Assembly (NCBI RefSeq): GCF_015352985.1 | Contig: NZ_JACYXF010000038.1 | Span: 1 to 55,900, forward strand | Origin: Noviherbaspirillum malthae | GTDB lineage: Bacteria > Pseudomonadota > Gammaproteobacteria > Burkholderiales > Burkholderiaceae_D | Direction of reading: 5' to 3' | Length of the DNA: 55,900 bases | Shown: positions 16,790-25,400 of the stretch, piece after piece | How the letters are laid out: every line of letters starts with the position of its first letter | How positions within the stretch are numbered: position 1 is the first letter of the stretch | Position numbers and translations under genes: made by a program | Notes under the pieces: model-generated | The model's input: only the letters and a program-made list of their open reading frames with translations | The model's database searches: none | Told to the model about the DNA's origin: nothing

Positions 16790-17373
16790 GCAAGCATCTT
16801 ATTGTTTCTGTCGTTCTTGCAATTGGAATCGTCGCAGGTGGAATTTGGATCGCTGATCAATCAATGGGGTCCAAGTTAGTAGCGGATGACCCCAACGTGA
16901 AGGAATATCAGTCATCGGGTGCAGATAAAATTTACGCTTCCCGGAACAGCGTTTCTGAACCAGAGGCTGCGATAACAGGTCCGCACGTGCCCAACTCTTC
17001 GTCAGCATCGTACTCCGGCATCTCGAAGTGCATCATCAATGGGCGAACTGTATACTCCGATAGCGGCTGCCCGGACGGCGCGAAAAGCCAGCCTGTATCC
17101 CTTCATGACAGCGCCGGGGTCATCAGTCCACCGAAGGAAAATCTCGCTGATCTGGCGGCGAAACGACAGGCTACAGAACGTGCGTACGCGCTTCAGACAC
17201 AAGCGCAGGTCGTCTCTATAGGACGATCAGGAAACGTCGAGTGCGAAGAACTGGATAAGCGGGTCGCCGATTTGGATTCTATGGCGAGACAACCGCATTC
17301 AGGAGTGATGCAGGACTGGATCAAGAAGGAAAGGAAAGCCGTACGTGATCGACAGTTTGCTATACGGTGCTAG
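16786..17373 (+). CDS. Membrane-anchored DUF4124-like protein
   Basis: This protein of about 195 residues starts at GTG 16786, overlapping the previous stop as GTGA, with GAGGAAG upstream. Residues 5-25 form a single hydrophobic anchor, so the rest is likely periplasmic. The segment KCIINGRTVYSDSGCPDG matches the DUF4124 motif, with two cysteines that could form a disulfide. The C-terminal part is helical and contains two further cysteines. Coupling suggests it partners with the DUF4238 protein, which is an unusual pairing. Confidence 0.7.
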   Translation: MSKHLIVSVVLAIGIVAGGIWIADQSMGSKLVADDPNVKEYQSSGADKIYASRNSVSEPEAAITGPHVPNSSSASYSGISKCIINGRTVYSDSGCPDGAKSQPVSLHDSAGVISPPKENLADLAAKRQATERAYALQTQAQVVSIGRSGNVECEELDKRVADLDSMARQPHSGVMQDWIKKERKAVRDRQFAIRC

Positions 17374-17460
17374 TGTAGGCCGCTGCGGGAACCTGAAGAA
17401 CGTGCAGAGGATGCACTCTGAGACTATATGATTGATTAAATTGATAAAGCCTATCAACAA

Positions 17461-17877
17461 ATGAAACCAACAAAATTGGGTTTTGAACGCGTAGACAACG
17501 GTGTAGACAAAAATGCACCCCTGCTCTATCAAATTCTAGTTACGTTTCGTGAGACAGGCGAGGTAAAAACCATCTACGTTGGCAAAAGCGAGAACGGGGC
17601 CGGTAGACCGTATCAACGTTATGACGCAAACATTAGACGCAAGATCGCAGGACTTCCGCCACTGAATGGGAGTCGTTACCGCCCCGTCCATCACGATCTA
17701 CACGCGGCCTATTCGGCTGGTCACAGGGTTAGTATCGAACTCGTTCGCAACGTGGACTTGAGCAACGAGTCTATCCTTGCCGCAGAGGCTAGTCTTCAGC
17801 GTCAGCATAATCTCAAGCCCCTTGCAGGGCAGGAAGCTCGTCAACTGAACGATATGGGACATCCACTGAACAAATGA
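17461..17877 (+). CDS. GIY-YIG-like nuclease-type protein
   Basis: This 138-residue protein has an IYVGKSENGAGRPYQRY block that resembles the GIY-YIG core (YIG strand, then Arg and Tyr) and a later AAEASLQRQHNLKPL helix where the catalytic Glu and the terminal helix would lie. The first GIY strand is less clear (LLYQILVTF). Its stop overlaps the next gene by four bases (ATGA). Paired with an HNH protein it could be part of a two-nuclease restriction module. The fold call is moderate. Confidence 0.6.
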   Translation: MKPTKLGFERVDNGVDKNAPLLYQILVTFRETGEVKTIYVGKSENGAGRPYQRYDANIRRKIAGLPPLNGSRYRPVHHDLHAAYSAGHRVSIELVRNVDLSNESILAAEASLQRQHNLKPLAGQEARQLNDMGHPLNK

Positions 17878-18815
17878 ACGTTGACCTTCAGAGTATCTTT
17901 GAACGACTCTCCCTAAACCACAAGAACGCTTTGCTTTGGTTCCATCAACGGCAAGGTCAGGACGTACCGTGGCCGCAACCATTGGCAGACGGCACATTTC
18001 TTGTCAATAAGGCAAAGGGAATCCACAAGCCTGCCGGATTGCAGTATGCCCTTAGCGTACGTGAATCACTGAGCGGTCCATACGACGACCATCCACCAGA
18101 AGTACATTCCGACGGCTCTTGGACGTATCGCTACTTTCAAGAGCAACCAGACCCGGCAAAACGGGATTCCATGTTCACGAATGTGGCCCTACTCAAGTGT
18201 CGAGACGATGAGGTCCCGGTCGGCGTGCTTCGACAGGTCAAGGCCAAGCCGAATCCGCAGTATCGGGTATTGGGACTTGCCCTAGTTCGCGAGTGGAAAG
18301 ATGGGTACTTCCGGTTGGAAGGCTTTAGTCCGGCTGGAACAATCAGGCAGCTTGAAGTGATAGGAAACGCTGACAGTAAGCAAGAAGAGACATTCAACCC
18401 TGAGAACATTGAGGATGCGCGTCAGCGAATCATGTCGGCTATTGTCCGTCGTCAAGGCCAAGGAAAGTTCCGGGCTACGGTCCTGTCTGCTTACAGTAAT
18501 CGCTGCGCCATTTCAGGATGTGATTTGCCAGATGCACTGGAAGCCGCACACATTTTCCGCTATCTCGGTCCAGAAACTAATTTGGTAACAAACGGATTGC
18601 TACTTCGAAGCGATCTCCATACTCTATACGACCTTGGGTTGATTGCTATCGATCCAGCGACAATGAAGGTTGTTATTGCACCAAGATTGCAGAGCAGCGT
18701 GTACACCGATTTTGCGGGCAAAACTGTTCGGGTGCCGAATATGCCGGAAGAACATCCGAGTCACGCAGCTTTGAAGAAACATGCAGACTGGGCAAAAACT
18801 ACTTGGCAAAAATGA
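17874..18815 (+). CDS. HNH endonuclease with SRA-like N-terminal domain (McrA-type candidate)
   Basis: This 313-residue protein has two parts. Residues about 45-150 (GIHKPAGLQYALSVRES, then DGSWTYRYFQE) resemble the SRA/YDG-type domains that recognise modified bases. The C-terminal part is an HNH nuclease: RCAISGCDLPDALEAAHI, then NLVTNGLLLRSDLHTLYD. This order is seen in modification-dependent type IV restriction enzymes. It is coupled to the GIY-YIG-like gene and is the last gene before the tRNA. Substrate is unknown. Confidence 0.8.
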   Translation: MNVDLQSIFERLSLNHKNALLWFHQRQGQDVPWPQPLADGTFLVNKAKGIHKPAGLQYALSVRESLSGPYDDHPPEVHSDGSWTYRYFQEQPDPAKRDSMFTNVALLKCRDDEVPVGVLRQVKAKPNPQYRVLGLALVREWKDGYFRLEGFSPAGTIRQLEVIGNADSKQEETFNPENIEDARQRIMSAIVRRQGQGKFRATVLSAYSNRCAISGCDLPDALEAAHIFRYLGPETNLVTNGLLLRSDLHTLYDLGLIAIDPATMKVVIAPRLQSSVYTDFAGKTVRVPNMPEEHPSHAALKKHADWAKTTWQK

Positions 18816-18865
18816 TATCAACCGAACTGTATAGCGTGGTAACCGTTCCGTCTGTCTTGTAAAAT

Positions 18866-18896
18866 AAAAAAGCCTGCAACAACTGCAGGCTTTTTT
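18866..18896 (+). terminator. Bidirectional terminator at the island edge
   Basis: GCCTGCA and TGCAGGC form a perfect seven-base stem around ACAAC, flanked by six A on the left and six T on the right. It can end the HNH gene transcript and also the leftward tRNA transcript. Confidence 0.85.
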
Positions 18897-18917
18897 GACC
18901 CAACTGTGACCCAACTG
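18897..18917. repeat. Tandem GACCCAACTG repeat beside the tRNA
   Basis: GACCCAACTG occurs twice in a row with one base between the copies (18897-18906 and 18908-18917), followed by GAGTGGGTC in the inverted sense. It lies between the terminator and the tRNA 3' end, where integrase arm sites often sit. Confidence 0.4.
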
Positions 18918-18950
18918 AGTGGGTCCGAACAGTAGAAATCGTAAGAATTC

Positions 18951-19025
18951 TGGTGGACAGTACTGGGATTGAACCAGTGACCCCCGCCGTGTGAAGGCGG
19001 TGCTCTACCCCTGAGCTAACTGTCC
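18951..19025 (-). tRNA. tRNA-Val (anticodon CAC), CCA encoded
   Basis: The minus strand reads GGACAGT...ACTGTCC with acceptor, D, anticodon and T arms all pairing, and the 3' ACCA is encoded. The anticodon loop TTCACAC gives anticodon CAC, which reads GTG valine codons. It lies 36 bases after dnaQ on the same strand. Its 3' end borders the low-GC island, so it is a likely integration site. Confidence 0.95.
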
Positions 19026-19061
19026 GGGAGCTCGCTATTATGGCACAAATGCTCCGGCGAA

Positions 19062-19778
19062 TCAATTTGCGGGAGCAGGTTCGGCACGCCAGATGCAGGA
19101 ACCCTTCACTTCCTTGTCGAGCTTGTCGAGCAAGGTGGAGTGCTCGGCCAATTCGGACTCGTCGGCGGCAAGCACGATCATCTCTTCGGCAGGCGTCGCG
19201 ACAATGATCTGCTCGGCATCCGCGGACGGTGCATCGACCGTGAGGTCGATCGTCAGGCTGTTCTGGCCGCGCGTCATCGCAAGATAGACTTCGGCCAGCA
19301 GTTCCGCATCCAGCAGCGCGCCGTGCAGCACGCGGTGCGCATTCGAGATGCCGTAGCGGTCGCACAGTGCATCCAGGGAATTGCGCTTGCCGGGATGCAG
19401 TTCCTTCGCCTGCACCAGCGTGTCGGTCACGCTGTCGACATGCTCCTTGAAGCGAGGCAGGCCAAGGCGTTCGAATTCGGCATCGAGGAAGGCGAGATCG
19501 AACGGTGCATTGTGAATGATGATTTCCGCGCCGCGCACGTAATCGCGCAGTTCAGCCGCAATCTCGGCAAACTTCGGCTTGTCGCTGAGGAATTCCGTGG
19601 TCAGGCCGTGCACCGCGAGCGCACCCTCTTCCGAATCGCGCTCGGGATTGATGTAGAGATGAAAATTGTTGCCGGTCAGGCGGCGATTGACGATCTCCAC
19701 GCAGCCGATCTCGATGATGCGGTCGCCGGAGCGCGGATTCAAACCTGTGGTTTCGGTATCAAGTACGATTTGTCGCAT
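19062..19778 (-). CDS. dnaQ: DNA polymerase III epsilon subunit (proofreading exonuclease)
   Basis: This 238-residue 3'-5' exonuclease proofreads replication as part of the Pol III core. The DEDDh catalytic set is visible: DTETTG (Asp7, Glu9), the second Asp in HNAPFDLAFL, and the final HGALLDAEL. A C-terminal tail binds the alpha subunit. The ATG at 19778 gives the usual N-terminus MRQIVLDTETTG. It begins only two bases after the stop of the RND pump gene on the same strand, which is an unusual arrangement, since dnaQ normally follows rnhA. Confidence 0.96.
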   Translation of the reverse strand: MRQIVLDTETTGLNPRSGDRIIEIGCVEIVNRRLTGNNFHLYINPERDSEEGALAVHGLTTEFLSDKPKFAEIAAELRDYVRGAEIIIHNAPFDLAFLDAEFERLGLPRFKEHVDSVTDTLVQAKELHPGKRNSLDALCDRYGISNAHRVLHGALLDAELLAEVYLAMTRGQNSLTIDLTVDAPSADAEQIIVATPAEEMIVLAADESELAEHSTLLDKLDKEVKGSCIWRAEPAPAN

Positions 19779-19780
19779 AG

Positions 19781-22700
19781 TCAGTGTGTTGCTGCGGCAG
19801 GTGCATGCAGCGCCTCGGATGTTGCCGAAGACGCATGCGCATGCTTGCGCGCAAAGAAAGTATAGAACGTCGGGACGACGAACAAGGTCAGCAGTGTACC
19901 GAAAGTCATGCCGCCGACGATCACCCAGCCGATCTGGATGCGCGATTCGGCGCCGGCACCGGTCGCCAAGGCGAGCGGAATCGCGCCGAGCACCATGGCG
20001 CCGGTGGTCATGAGAATCGGACGCAGGCGCAGCACGGCAGCCTCGACGATCGCTTCCTGCAATTCCTTGCCTTGTTCGCGCAGCTGGTTGATGAACTCGA
20101 CGATCAGGATGCCGTGCTTGGTAATCAATCCTACCAGGGTAATCAATCCGATCTGGCTGTACACGTTCAAGGTGCCGCCCGTCCACTGCAGCGCCGCGAG
20201 CGCCCCCGCCATCGAAAGCGGCACGGTCAGCATGATGATGAATGGATCGACGAAGCTTTCAAACTGCGCCGCCAGCACCAGATAGATGAACGCCAGCGCC
20301 AGCACGAATGTCATGACCAGGCTGCCGCTCGATGCGCGGTATTCGCGCGACGAGCCCGACAGGTCGGTCGCATAGCCCGGCTTGATGATGGCTCTCGCCG
20401 TGTCTTCCATGAAGTCGATGGCTTCGCCCTGCGTGTAGCCGTTGGCCAGGTTAGCCGAGATGACCACTGCGCGGCGCTGGCCGAAGTGGTTCAGCTCGCG
20501 TGGCGCAACCGATTCCCTCACCTTCAGCAGGCTCGACAGCGGCACCATCTGTTCCTGGCCTCCGGCCGTCTTGCTGAGGGCGCGGACGAAGATATTGTTG
20601 ATGTCGTCCGGCGCATCACGTTCGCCGTTCTTGATCTGCACGATGACGTCGTACTGGTCGCCGTCCTTCTTGAAGCGGGTGACGTTGCGGCCGCCGAGCA
20701 TGGTTTCGAGGGTTCGGCCGACGGTTTCGATCTGCACGCCGGCATCGGCTGCCTTGTCGCGGTCCACTTCCACATTGACCTGGGGCTTGTTGAGGCGCAG
20801 GTCGGTATCGATGTTGGCGAGGCCGGGGTTCTTGCTGGCTTCGGCGACGATGCGCTGCACCACCTGCTGCAACTCCTCATAGGAGGCATTGCTCATCACC
20901 ACCAGGTTGACCGGCCGCTCGCGAATCGACTGGCCGAGCGACGGCGGCGCATTGGGGAATGCAAGCACGCCCGGCACGCCGGTCATCTTGGGCTGCATCT
21001 CCTTGATCATGTCCAGCGTGCTGCGCTTGCGCTCGGACCAGTCGACCGTGCGCATGAAGGCGACGCCCCGCTCCACCGTCGGATTGCCGGCGACGATGAA
21101 GACGCGGTCGATCTCCTTCGTTTCCGCAGCAATGCCTTCGAGCTGGCGCGCATACTTTTCGGTATAGGCCAGCGAGGCGCCGTCCGGTCCGGTCAGTGCG
21201 GTGAAGATGATGCCTCTGTCTTCCACCGGGGCCAGTTCCTTCTTCATGGTGCTGCCGAGCCAGACCAGACCGCCGATGACTGCCACGTAGATCAGTACCA
21301 CCAGCCAGCGCGTACGCAGCGTCACGCTGAGCACACGGCGGTAGGCGGAAGTCATGCCGTTCAATACGCTCTCGATCGCGCGGTACATGATGCCGTGCTG
21401 CTGCGCGGGTTGATGCTTGAGCAGCACCGAACACATCATGGGCGACAGCGTCAGGGCGATGAAGCCGGAAACGATCACCGCGCCGGCCAGAGTCAGCGCG
21501 AACTCCACGAACAGGCGTCCCGTGCGGCCCGGCGTGAATGCCACCGGGGCGTACACCGCCGCCAGCGTCAGCGTCATGGCAATGACCGCGAAGCCGATTT
21601 CCTTCGCTCCCCTGAGGGCGGCTTCGAAAGGCCGCATGCCTTTCTCGATGTGGCGGTAGATGTTCTCCAGCACGACGATCGCATCATCGACCACGAGGCC
21701 GATCGCCAGCACCAGCGCCAGCAGGGTCAGGGTATTGATGGAAAAGCCGGCCAGCGACATGATGGCGAAGGCACCGATCAGGGAGACCGGGATGGTCACC
21801 AGCGGGATGATTGAGGCGCGGACCGAACGCAGAAACACGAAGATCACGAGGGCGACGAGAATCACCGCCTCGCCGATGGTCTTGTACACCGAGCTGATCG
21901 AGCGTTCGATGAAGACGGTATTGTCGACGGAAATGCTGATATTGACGCCCTGCGGCGCCAGCTCCTCGTTCAGCCTGGGCAGTTCCGCCTTCACATAGCC
22001 GGCCAGTTCCAGCGGATTGGCAGTCGCCTGCCGGATCACGCCGAGCGAGACCGCATTCTGGCCGTTGAAGCGTACCGATGAACGCTCGACCGCCGGGCCG
22101 ATTTCCACGCTGGCAACGTCGCGTACGCGCACCGCATAGCCGTTGACGGTGCGCACCACGATGTCCTCGAACTGGGTCGGCGTGGTCAGATCGGTTTGCG
22201 AGACGACGGAAAATTCGCGCTGCTTCGATTCGATGCGGCCGGCGGGAATCTCGATGTTCTGCTTGCGCAGCGCATCTTCCACGTCCGCCGGCGTGAGCCG
22301 GTAGGCCGCAAGCTTGTCGCGGTTGAGCCAGATGCGCATCGCATACTTGCGTTCGCCGTTGATGCGGACGTCGGCGGCCCCCGGCAGCAGCTGCAGGCGC
22401 GGCTTGACGATGCGGTTGGCGATGTCGGTCAAGTCGAGCGGCGACAAGGTATCGCTGGAGAACGACAGCCAGATGATGGGACTGGCATCGGCCTCGACCT
22501 TGGCGATTACCGGCTCCTCGATCGTCTGCGGCAGCTTGGATCGGACGCGCGAGACGCGGTCGCGCACATCGTTGGCGCCGGAATCCGGGTCTTTCTCAAG
22601 GCGGAAGCGCACCGTGATCTGGCTTTGTTCGGCGCGGGAAATCGATGTCAGCACGTCAATGCCGTCGATGCCGGCGATCGAGTCCTCCATCGGCTTGGTC

Positions 22701-22888
22701 ACCTGGGATTCGACGATCTCGGAACTGGCCCCGGGATAACGGGTTTCCACCGTGACCACCGGCTCGTCGATCTTCGGATATTCGCGCACGGCCAGGCGCT
22801 TGTAGCAGACCAGGCCGACCAGGACGATGACAAGAGAGATCACCGTCGCGAACACCGGGCGGCGGATGCAGATATCGGATAAAACCAT
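19781..22888 (-). CDS. RND efflux pump inner-membrane subunit (HAE1 type)
   Basis: This 1035-residue protein is a full-length resistance-nodulation-division transporter that exports hydrophobic compounds using the proton gradient. The N-terminus SDICIRRPVFATVISLVI is typical, and the proton-relay aspartates appear in AIGLVVDDAIVVLENI of helix 4. Two large periplasmic loops follow helices 1 and 7. It lies 12 bases after its adaptor gene. No TolC-like outer-membrane channel gene is nearby, so it may use one encoded elsewhere. Substrate cannot be read from sequence. Confidence 0.95.
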   Translation of the reverse strand: MVLSDICIRRPVFATVISLVIVLVGLVCYKRLAVREYPKIDEPVVTVETRYPGASSEIVESQVTKPMEDSIAGIDGIDVLTSISRAEQSQITVRFRLEKDPDSGANDVRDRVSRVRSKLPQTIEEPVIAKVEADASPIIWLSFSSDTLSPLDLTDIANRIVKPRLQLLPGAADVRINGERKYAMRIWLNRDKLAAYRLTPADVEDALRKQNIEIPAGRIESKQREFSVVSQTDLTTPTQFEDIVVRTVNGYAVRVRDVASVEIGPAVERSSVRFNGQNAVSLGVIRQATANPLELAGYVKAELPRLNEELAPQGVNISISVDNTVFIERSISSVYKTIGEAVILVALVIFVFLRSVRASIIPLVTIPVSLIGAFAIMSLAGFSINTLTLLALVLAIGLVVDDAIVVLENIYRHIEKGMRPFEAALRGAKEIGFAVIAMTLTLAAVYAPVAFTPGRTGRLFVEFALTLAGAVIVSGFIALTLSPMMCSVLLKHQPAQQHGIMYRAIESVLNGMTSAYRRVLSVTLRTRWLVVLIYVAVIGGLVWLGSTMKKELAPVEDRGIIFTALTGPDGASLAYTEKYARQLEGIAAETKEIDRVFIVAGNPTVERGVAFMRTVDWSERKRSTLDMIKEMQPKMTGVPGVLAFPNAPPSLGQSIRERPVNLVVMSNASYEELQQVVQRIVAEASKNPGLANIDTDLRLNKPQVNVEVDRDKAADAGVQIETVGRTLETMLGGRNVTRFKKDGDQYDVIVQIKNGERDAPDDINNIFVRALSKTAGGQEQMVPLSSLLKVRESVAPRELNHFGQRRAVVISANLANGYTQGEAIDFMEDTARAIIKPGYATDLSGSSREYRASSGSLVMTFVLALAFIYLVLAAQFESFVDPFIIMLTVPLSMAGALAALQWTGGTLNVYSQIGLITLVGLITKHGILIVEFINQLREQGKELQEAIVEAAVLRLRPILMTTGAMVLGAIPLALATGAGAESRIQIGWVIVGGMTFGTLLTLFVVPTFYTFFARKHAHASSATSEALHAPAAATH

Positions 22889-22900
22889 GGCAGACTCCGG

Positions 22901-24076
22901 TCAGCTCTTGTTCGAGGGAGTAACCGGTCCGTCCGGCGGCACCGGTCCGGCGGCGGACTTTGCGCCCGGGGCGATGCGCACCGGCGTGCCGTCGCGCGAC
23001 AGGCGGATCTGCCCTGCCGTGACCACCATGTCGCCTTCATTCAGGCCCTGCGTGATTTCGACCTTGGCGGCGCGGCGCAGGCCGGTCTTGACTTCCACCT
23101 TCGTCGCCTTGCCGTCGGTCACTTTCCACACCATCGCCTTCGCGCCCTGCGGAACGATGGCTTCCTCGGGCACCATCAGCGCCTTTTCCCTTTCCGCGAG
23201 GATGAGGCGAACCCGGGCGAACATGCCCGGCTTGAGGCGGGCTTCGGGATTGGCGATGCGGCCGCGCAGCAATGCCGAGCGGCCGGAGCTGTCGACCTGC
23301 GGATCGATCGCATCCACACTGGCGCGGAAAGGCTTGTTCGGCAGCGCATCGACCAGCACCTCGATGGCCTGGCCGGTGCGGACGACGTCCGCATAACGTT
23401 CGGGAATGCGGAAATCCACCTTGACGCTGGAAAGATCTTCCAGGTTCACCAGGTCGGCGCCGTCTTTTACATAGTCGCCGATGCTCACATTGCGAATGCC
23501 GACGATACCGGAGAACGGCGCACGGATTTCCAGCTTTGACAGGCGGGCCTCGGCCAGCGCCAGCTTGGCTTCCAGCACCTGGACGTTGGCCTGCGATTCG
23601 TCTCGCGCGCGTTCGGAGATGAATTTCTGCTTGGCGAGATCGGCATTGCGCTCGAAGTTGGCCTTGGCGATGCCGAGTTCTGCCTTGGCCTGCAGCACTT
23701 CGGCCTGGTTGACGGTGGAATCGAAAGCAACGAGTACCTGCCCCTTCTTGACCTGCTGGCCGTCGCTGAAGTTGAGCCGAACGATGCGGCCGGCCACTTC
23801 GGGACGGATCATCACCGCCTCATTGGAGCGCAGGGTTCCGGTTGCGTTGACGTCGTCCACCAGGCGTACCGCGGTCACGGTGGTCACATCGACCGCCGCC
23901 GGGCCGCCGGGACCGGCACTCTTCCCGCCCTTGGCCACCTTGTCCGCCGACGCCGGGGATGCGCCGGACTGCTCGGTCGGAGCCTGGGGCTTGCGCTGTT
24001 CAATGTAGGCGTAGGCGCCTAGCGTCATGATGCCCAGGGCCGCAACCGTGGGGTAAAGGAGTCTCCGTGGCTTCAT
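22901..24076 (-). CDS. RND periplasmic adaptor (membrane fusion protein)
   Basis: This 391-residue adaptor links the RND pump to an outer-membrane channel. An N-terminal anchor (residues 5-20) is followed by a linker, the lipoyl half-motifs (VNATGTLRSNEAVMIRPEV and later IRAPFSGIVGIRNVSIGDYV), a coiled-coil hairpin rich in Ala/Leu/Lys, and beta-barrel and membrane-proximal domains. I chose the ATG at 24076 because it gives a normal export signal; the longer frame upstream runs into the rnhA end. A dyad about 80 bases upstream may be the operon operator. Confidence 0.93.
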   Translation of the reverse strand: MKPRRLLYPTVAALGIMTLGAYAYIEQRKPQAPTEQSGASPASADKVAKGGKSAGPGGPAAVDVTTVTAVRLVDDVNATGTLRSNEAVMIRPEVAGRIVRLNFSDGQQVKKGQVLVAFDSTVNQAEVLQAKAELGIAKANFERNADLAKQKFISERARDESQANVQVLEAKLALAEARLSKLEIRAPFSGIVGIRNVSIGDYVKDGADLVNLEDLSSVKVDFRIPERYADVVRTGQAIEVLVDALPNKPFRASVDAIDPQVDSSGRSALLRGRIANPEARLKPGMFARVRLILAEREKALMVPEEAIVPQGAKAMVWKVTDGKATKVEVKTGLRRAAKVEITQGLNEGDMVVTAGQIRLSRDGTPVRIAPGAKSAAGPVPPDGPVTPSNKS

Positions 24077-24152
24077 TTGCTTGGGTCGTGCTCTGCGCTC
24101 GATTGTTATGTTATTTGGGGGTGTCCTGGTTCCTGCAACATTTTTCCATCGT

Positions 24153-24179
24153 GCAACTGTAACACTATAGAACAGTTGC
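24153..24179. promoter_or_regulatory. Operator-like dyad upstream of the RND operon
   Basis: GCAACTGT and ACAGTTGC are perfect eight-base arms separated by 11 bases, and TATAGT on the minus strand lies in the spacer. It straddles the rnhA stop codon and sits about 77 bases before the adaptor start, where a TetR- or MarR-type repressor could bind. Confidence 0.5.
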
Positions 24180-24611
24180 GCTTGCTGAAGCAACGCCGCG
24201 ATTGGCCAGTGCATCGGCGTGCTCGTTGCCGTCGTGTCCGGCGTGGCCCTTGACCCAGCGCCATTCGATACGGTGCGTCGAGCGGGCAGCGTCCAGCGCC
24301 TGCCACAGGTCGACGTTTTTCACCGGCTCCTTCGATGCCGTTTTCCAGCCGCGGGCCTTCCAGCCGTGTATCCATTCGCTGATGCCTTTCTGCACATACT
24401 GGCTGTCGGTATGCACGATGACCTCGCATGGCCTTTTCAGGGCCGACAGGGCTTCGATGACGGCTTTGAGTTCCATGCGGTTATTGGTCGTGTTGGGCTC
24501 GCCGCCGAACATTTCCTTGCGGTGCGGGCCGGCAATCAGCAGCGCACCCCAGCCGCCCGGGCCCGGGTTTCCCTTGCAGGCGCCATCGGTATAGATTTCC
24601 ACTTTTTCCAT
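24165..24611 (-). CDS. rnhA: Ribonuclease HI
   Basis: This 148-residue enzyme cuts the RNA strand of RNA-DNA hybrids and removes primers and R-loops. The four metal-binding acids are visible: Asp9 in IYTDGACKGNPGPGG, Glu in RMELKAV, Asp in VHTDSQYV and Asp in NEHADALA. The length matches E. coli RNase HI. It follows the methyltransferase by nine bases on the same strand. Confidence 0.97.
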   Translation of the reverse strand: MEKVEIYTDGACKGNPGPGGWGALLIAGPHRKEMFGGEPNTTNNRMELKAVIEALSALKRPCEVIVHTDSQYVQKGISEWIHGWKARGWKTASKEPVKNVDLWQALDAARSTHRIEWRWVKGHAGHDGNEHADALANRGVASASATVL

Positions 24612-24620
24612 GTTGATTCG

Positions 24621-25397
24621 TTACTTGTGTTTTTGAACGCGGTTCGTGACGGGCACGCCCTGCCGCGCCTTGGCCGGCTGCTTGATCCAGGCCGGACCGA
24701 TGAGGCGCATGCCGCGTACCCGCTTGATCGCCTGCACCATGTAGACCGCACCCAGATAAGGCCACCAGCGCTCACCCGCCTCTTCCATGAAGGCAAAGCG
24801 CGACAGCCACTTCTCCGTCAGGCAGGGCGGCGCGTAGCAGCCGAAATGGCCGCGGTTGACTTCCATGCTGAGCAGCTTGAGCCAGTCCTTCAGGCGCGGC
24901 AGGCTGATGAATTCGCCGTGCTCGGGCAGGAAATGGGCGCCCGTCAAGCGTCCGGTCACCTGGCGCAGGCCCCACAGGCTTGCCGGATTGAAGCCGCAGA
25001 TGATGACCTGGCCTTCCGGTATCAGCACGCGCTCGACTTCCCGCAGGACCTGATGCGGCTCTTCCGCAAACTCCAGCACATGCGGCAATACGATCAGGTC
25101 GAGACTCTGGGAGGCGAACGGCAGTTCGGCAAAGTCGTGCACCACCACCACGGGCGACGAAGGCTTGCCGTCGCTCTCCGACGGCAGGTGGGTATCGGTC
25201 AGCCACTTGTTGGGCATGCGGTTGGCGCGCAGCGCATCGATCTGGGGCAGGCCGATCTGCAGGGCATTGAATCCGAAGATGTCGGCGGTCAGCATGTCGA
25301 GGCATTCCTGCTGCCAGGCGCGGACATAGCTGCCCACCGGCGTTTCCAGCCATGGGCCGAGGGCTATAATGGCCTTTTCGGGCAAAGGATGATCCAT
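24621..25397 (-). CDS. SAM-dependent methyltransferase-like protein
   Basis: This 258-residue protein is a class I methyltransferase of the group that commonly lies next to rnhA and gloB in proteobacteria. The post-I region ELPFASQSLDLIVLPHVLEF and VLIPEGQVIICGFNP match the usual fold, although the glycine-rich motif I is weak (FGFNALQIG). Substrate is unknown. Its ATG lies only three bases from the divergent gloB start, so the promoters must overlap the two coding regions. Confidence 0.88.
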   Translation of the reverse strand: MDHPLPEKAIIALGPWLETPVGSYVRAWQQECLDMLTADIFGFNALQIGLPQIDALRANRMPNKWLTDTHLPSESDGKPSSPVVVVHDFAELPFASQSLDLIVLPHVLEFAEEPHQVLREVERVLIPEGQVIICGFNPASLWGLRQVTGRLTGAHFLPEHGEFISLPRLKDWLKLLSMEVNRGHFGCYAPPCLTEKWLSRFAFMEEAGERWWPYLGAVYMVQAIKRVRGMRLIGPAWIKQPAKARQGVPVTNRVQKHK

Positions 25398-25400
25398 CGT

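Noticed and set aside
20000..22882. Long plus-strand open frames opposite the RND pump gene
   Set aside because: They are composition shadows of a GC-rich gene; their translations are His/Arg/Gln-rich with no motif, while the minus strand encodes a clear RND transporter.
24219..25400. N-terminal extension of the gloB frame
   Set aside because: The extension lies opposite rnhA and the methyltransferase; GloB proteins start at the MLSVLTVPAF position.
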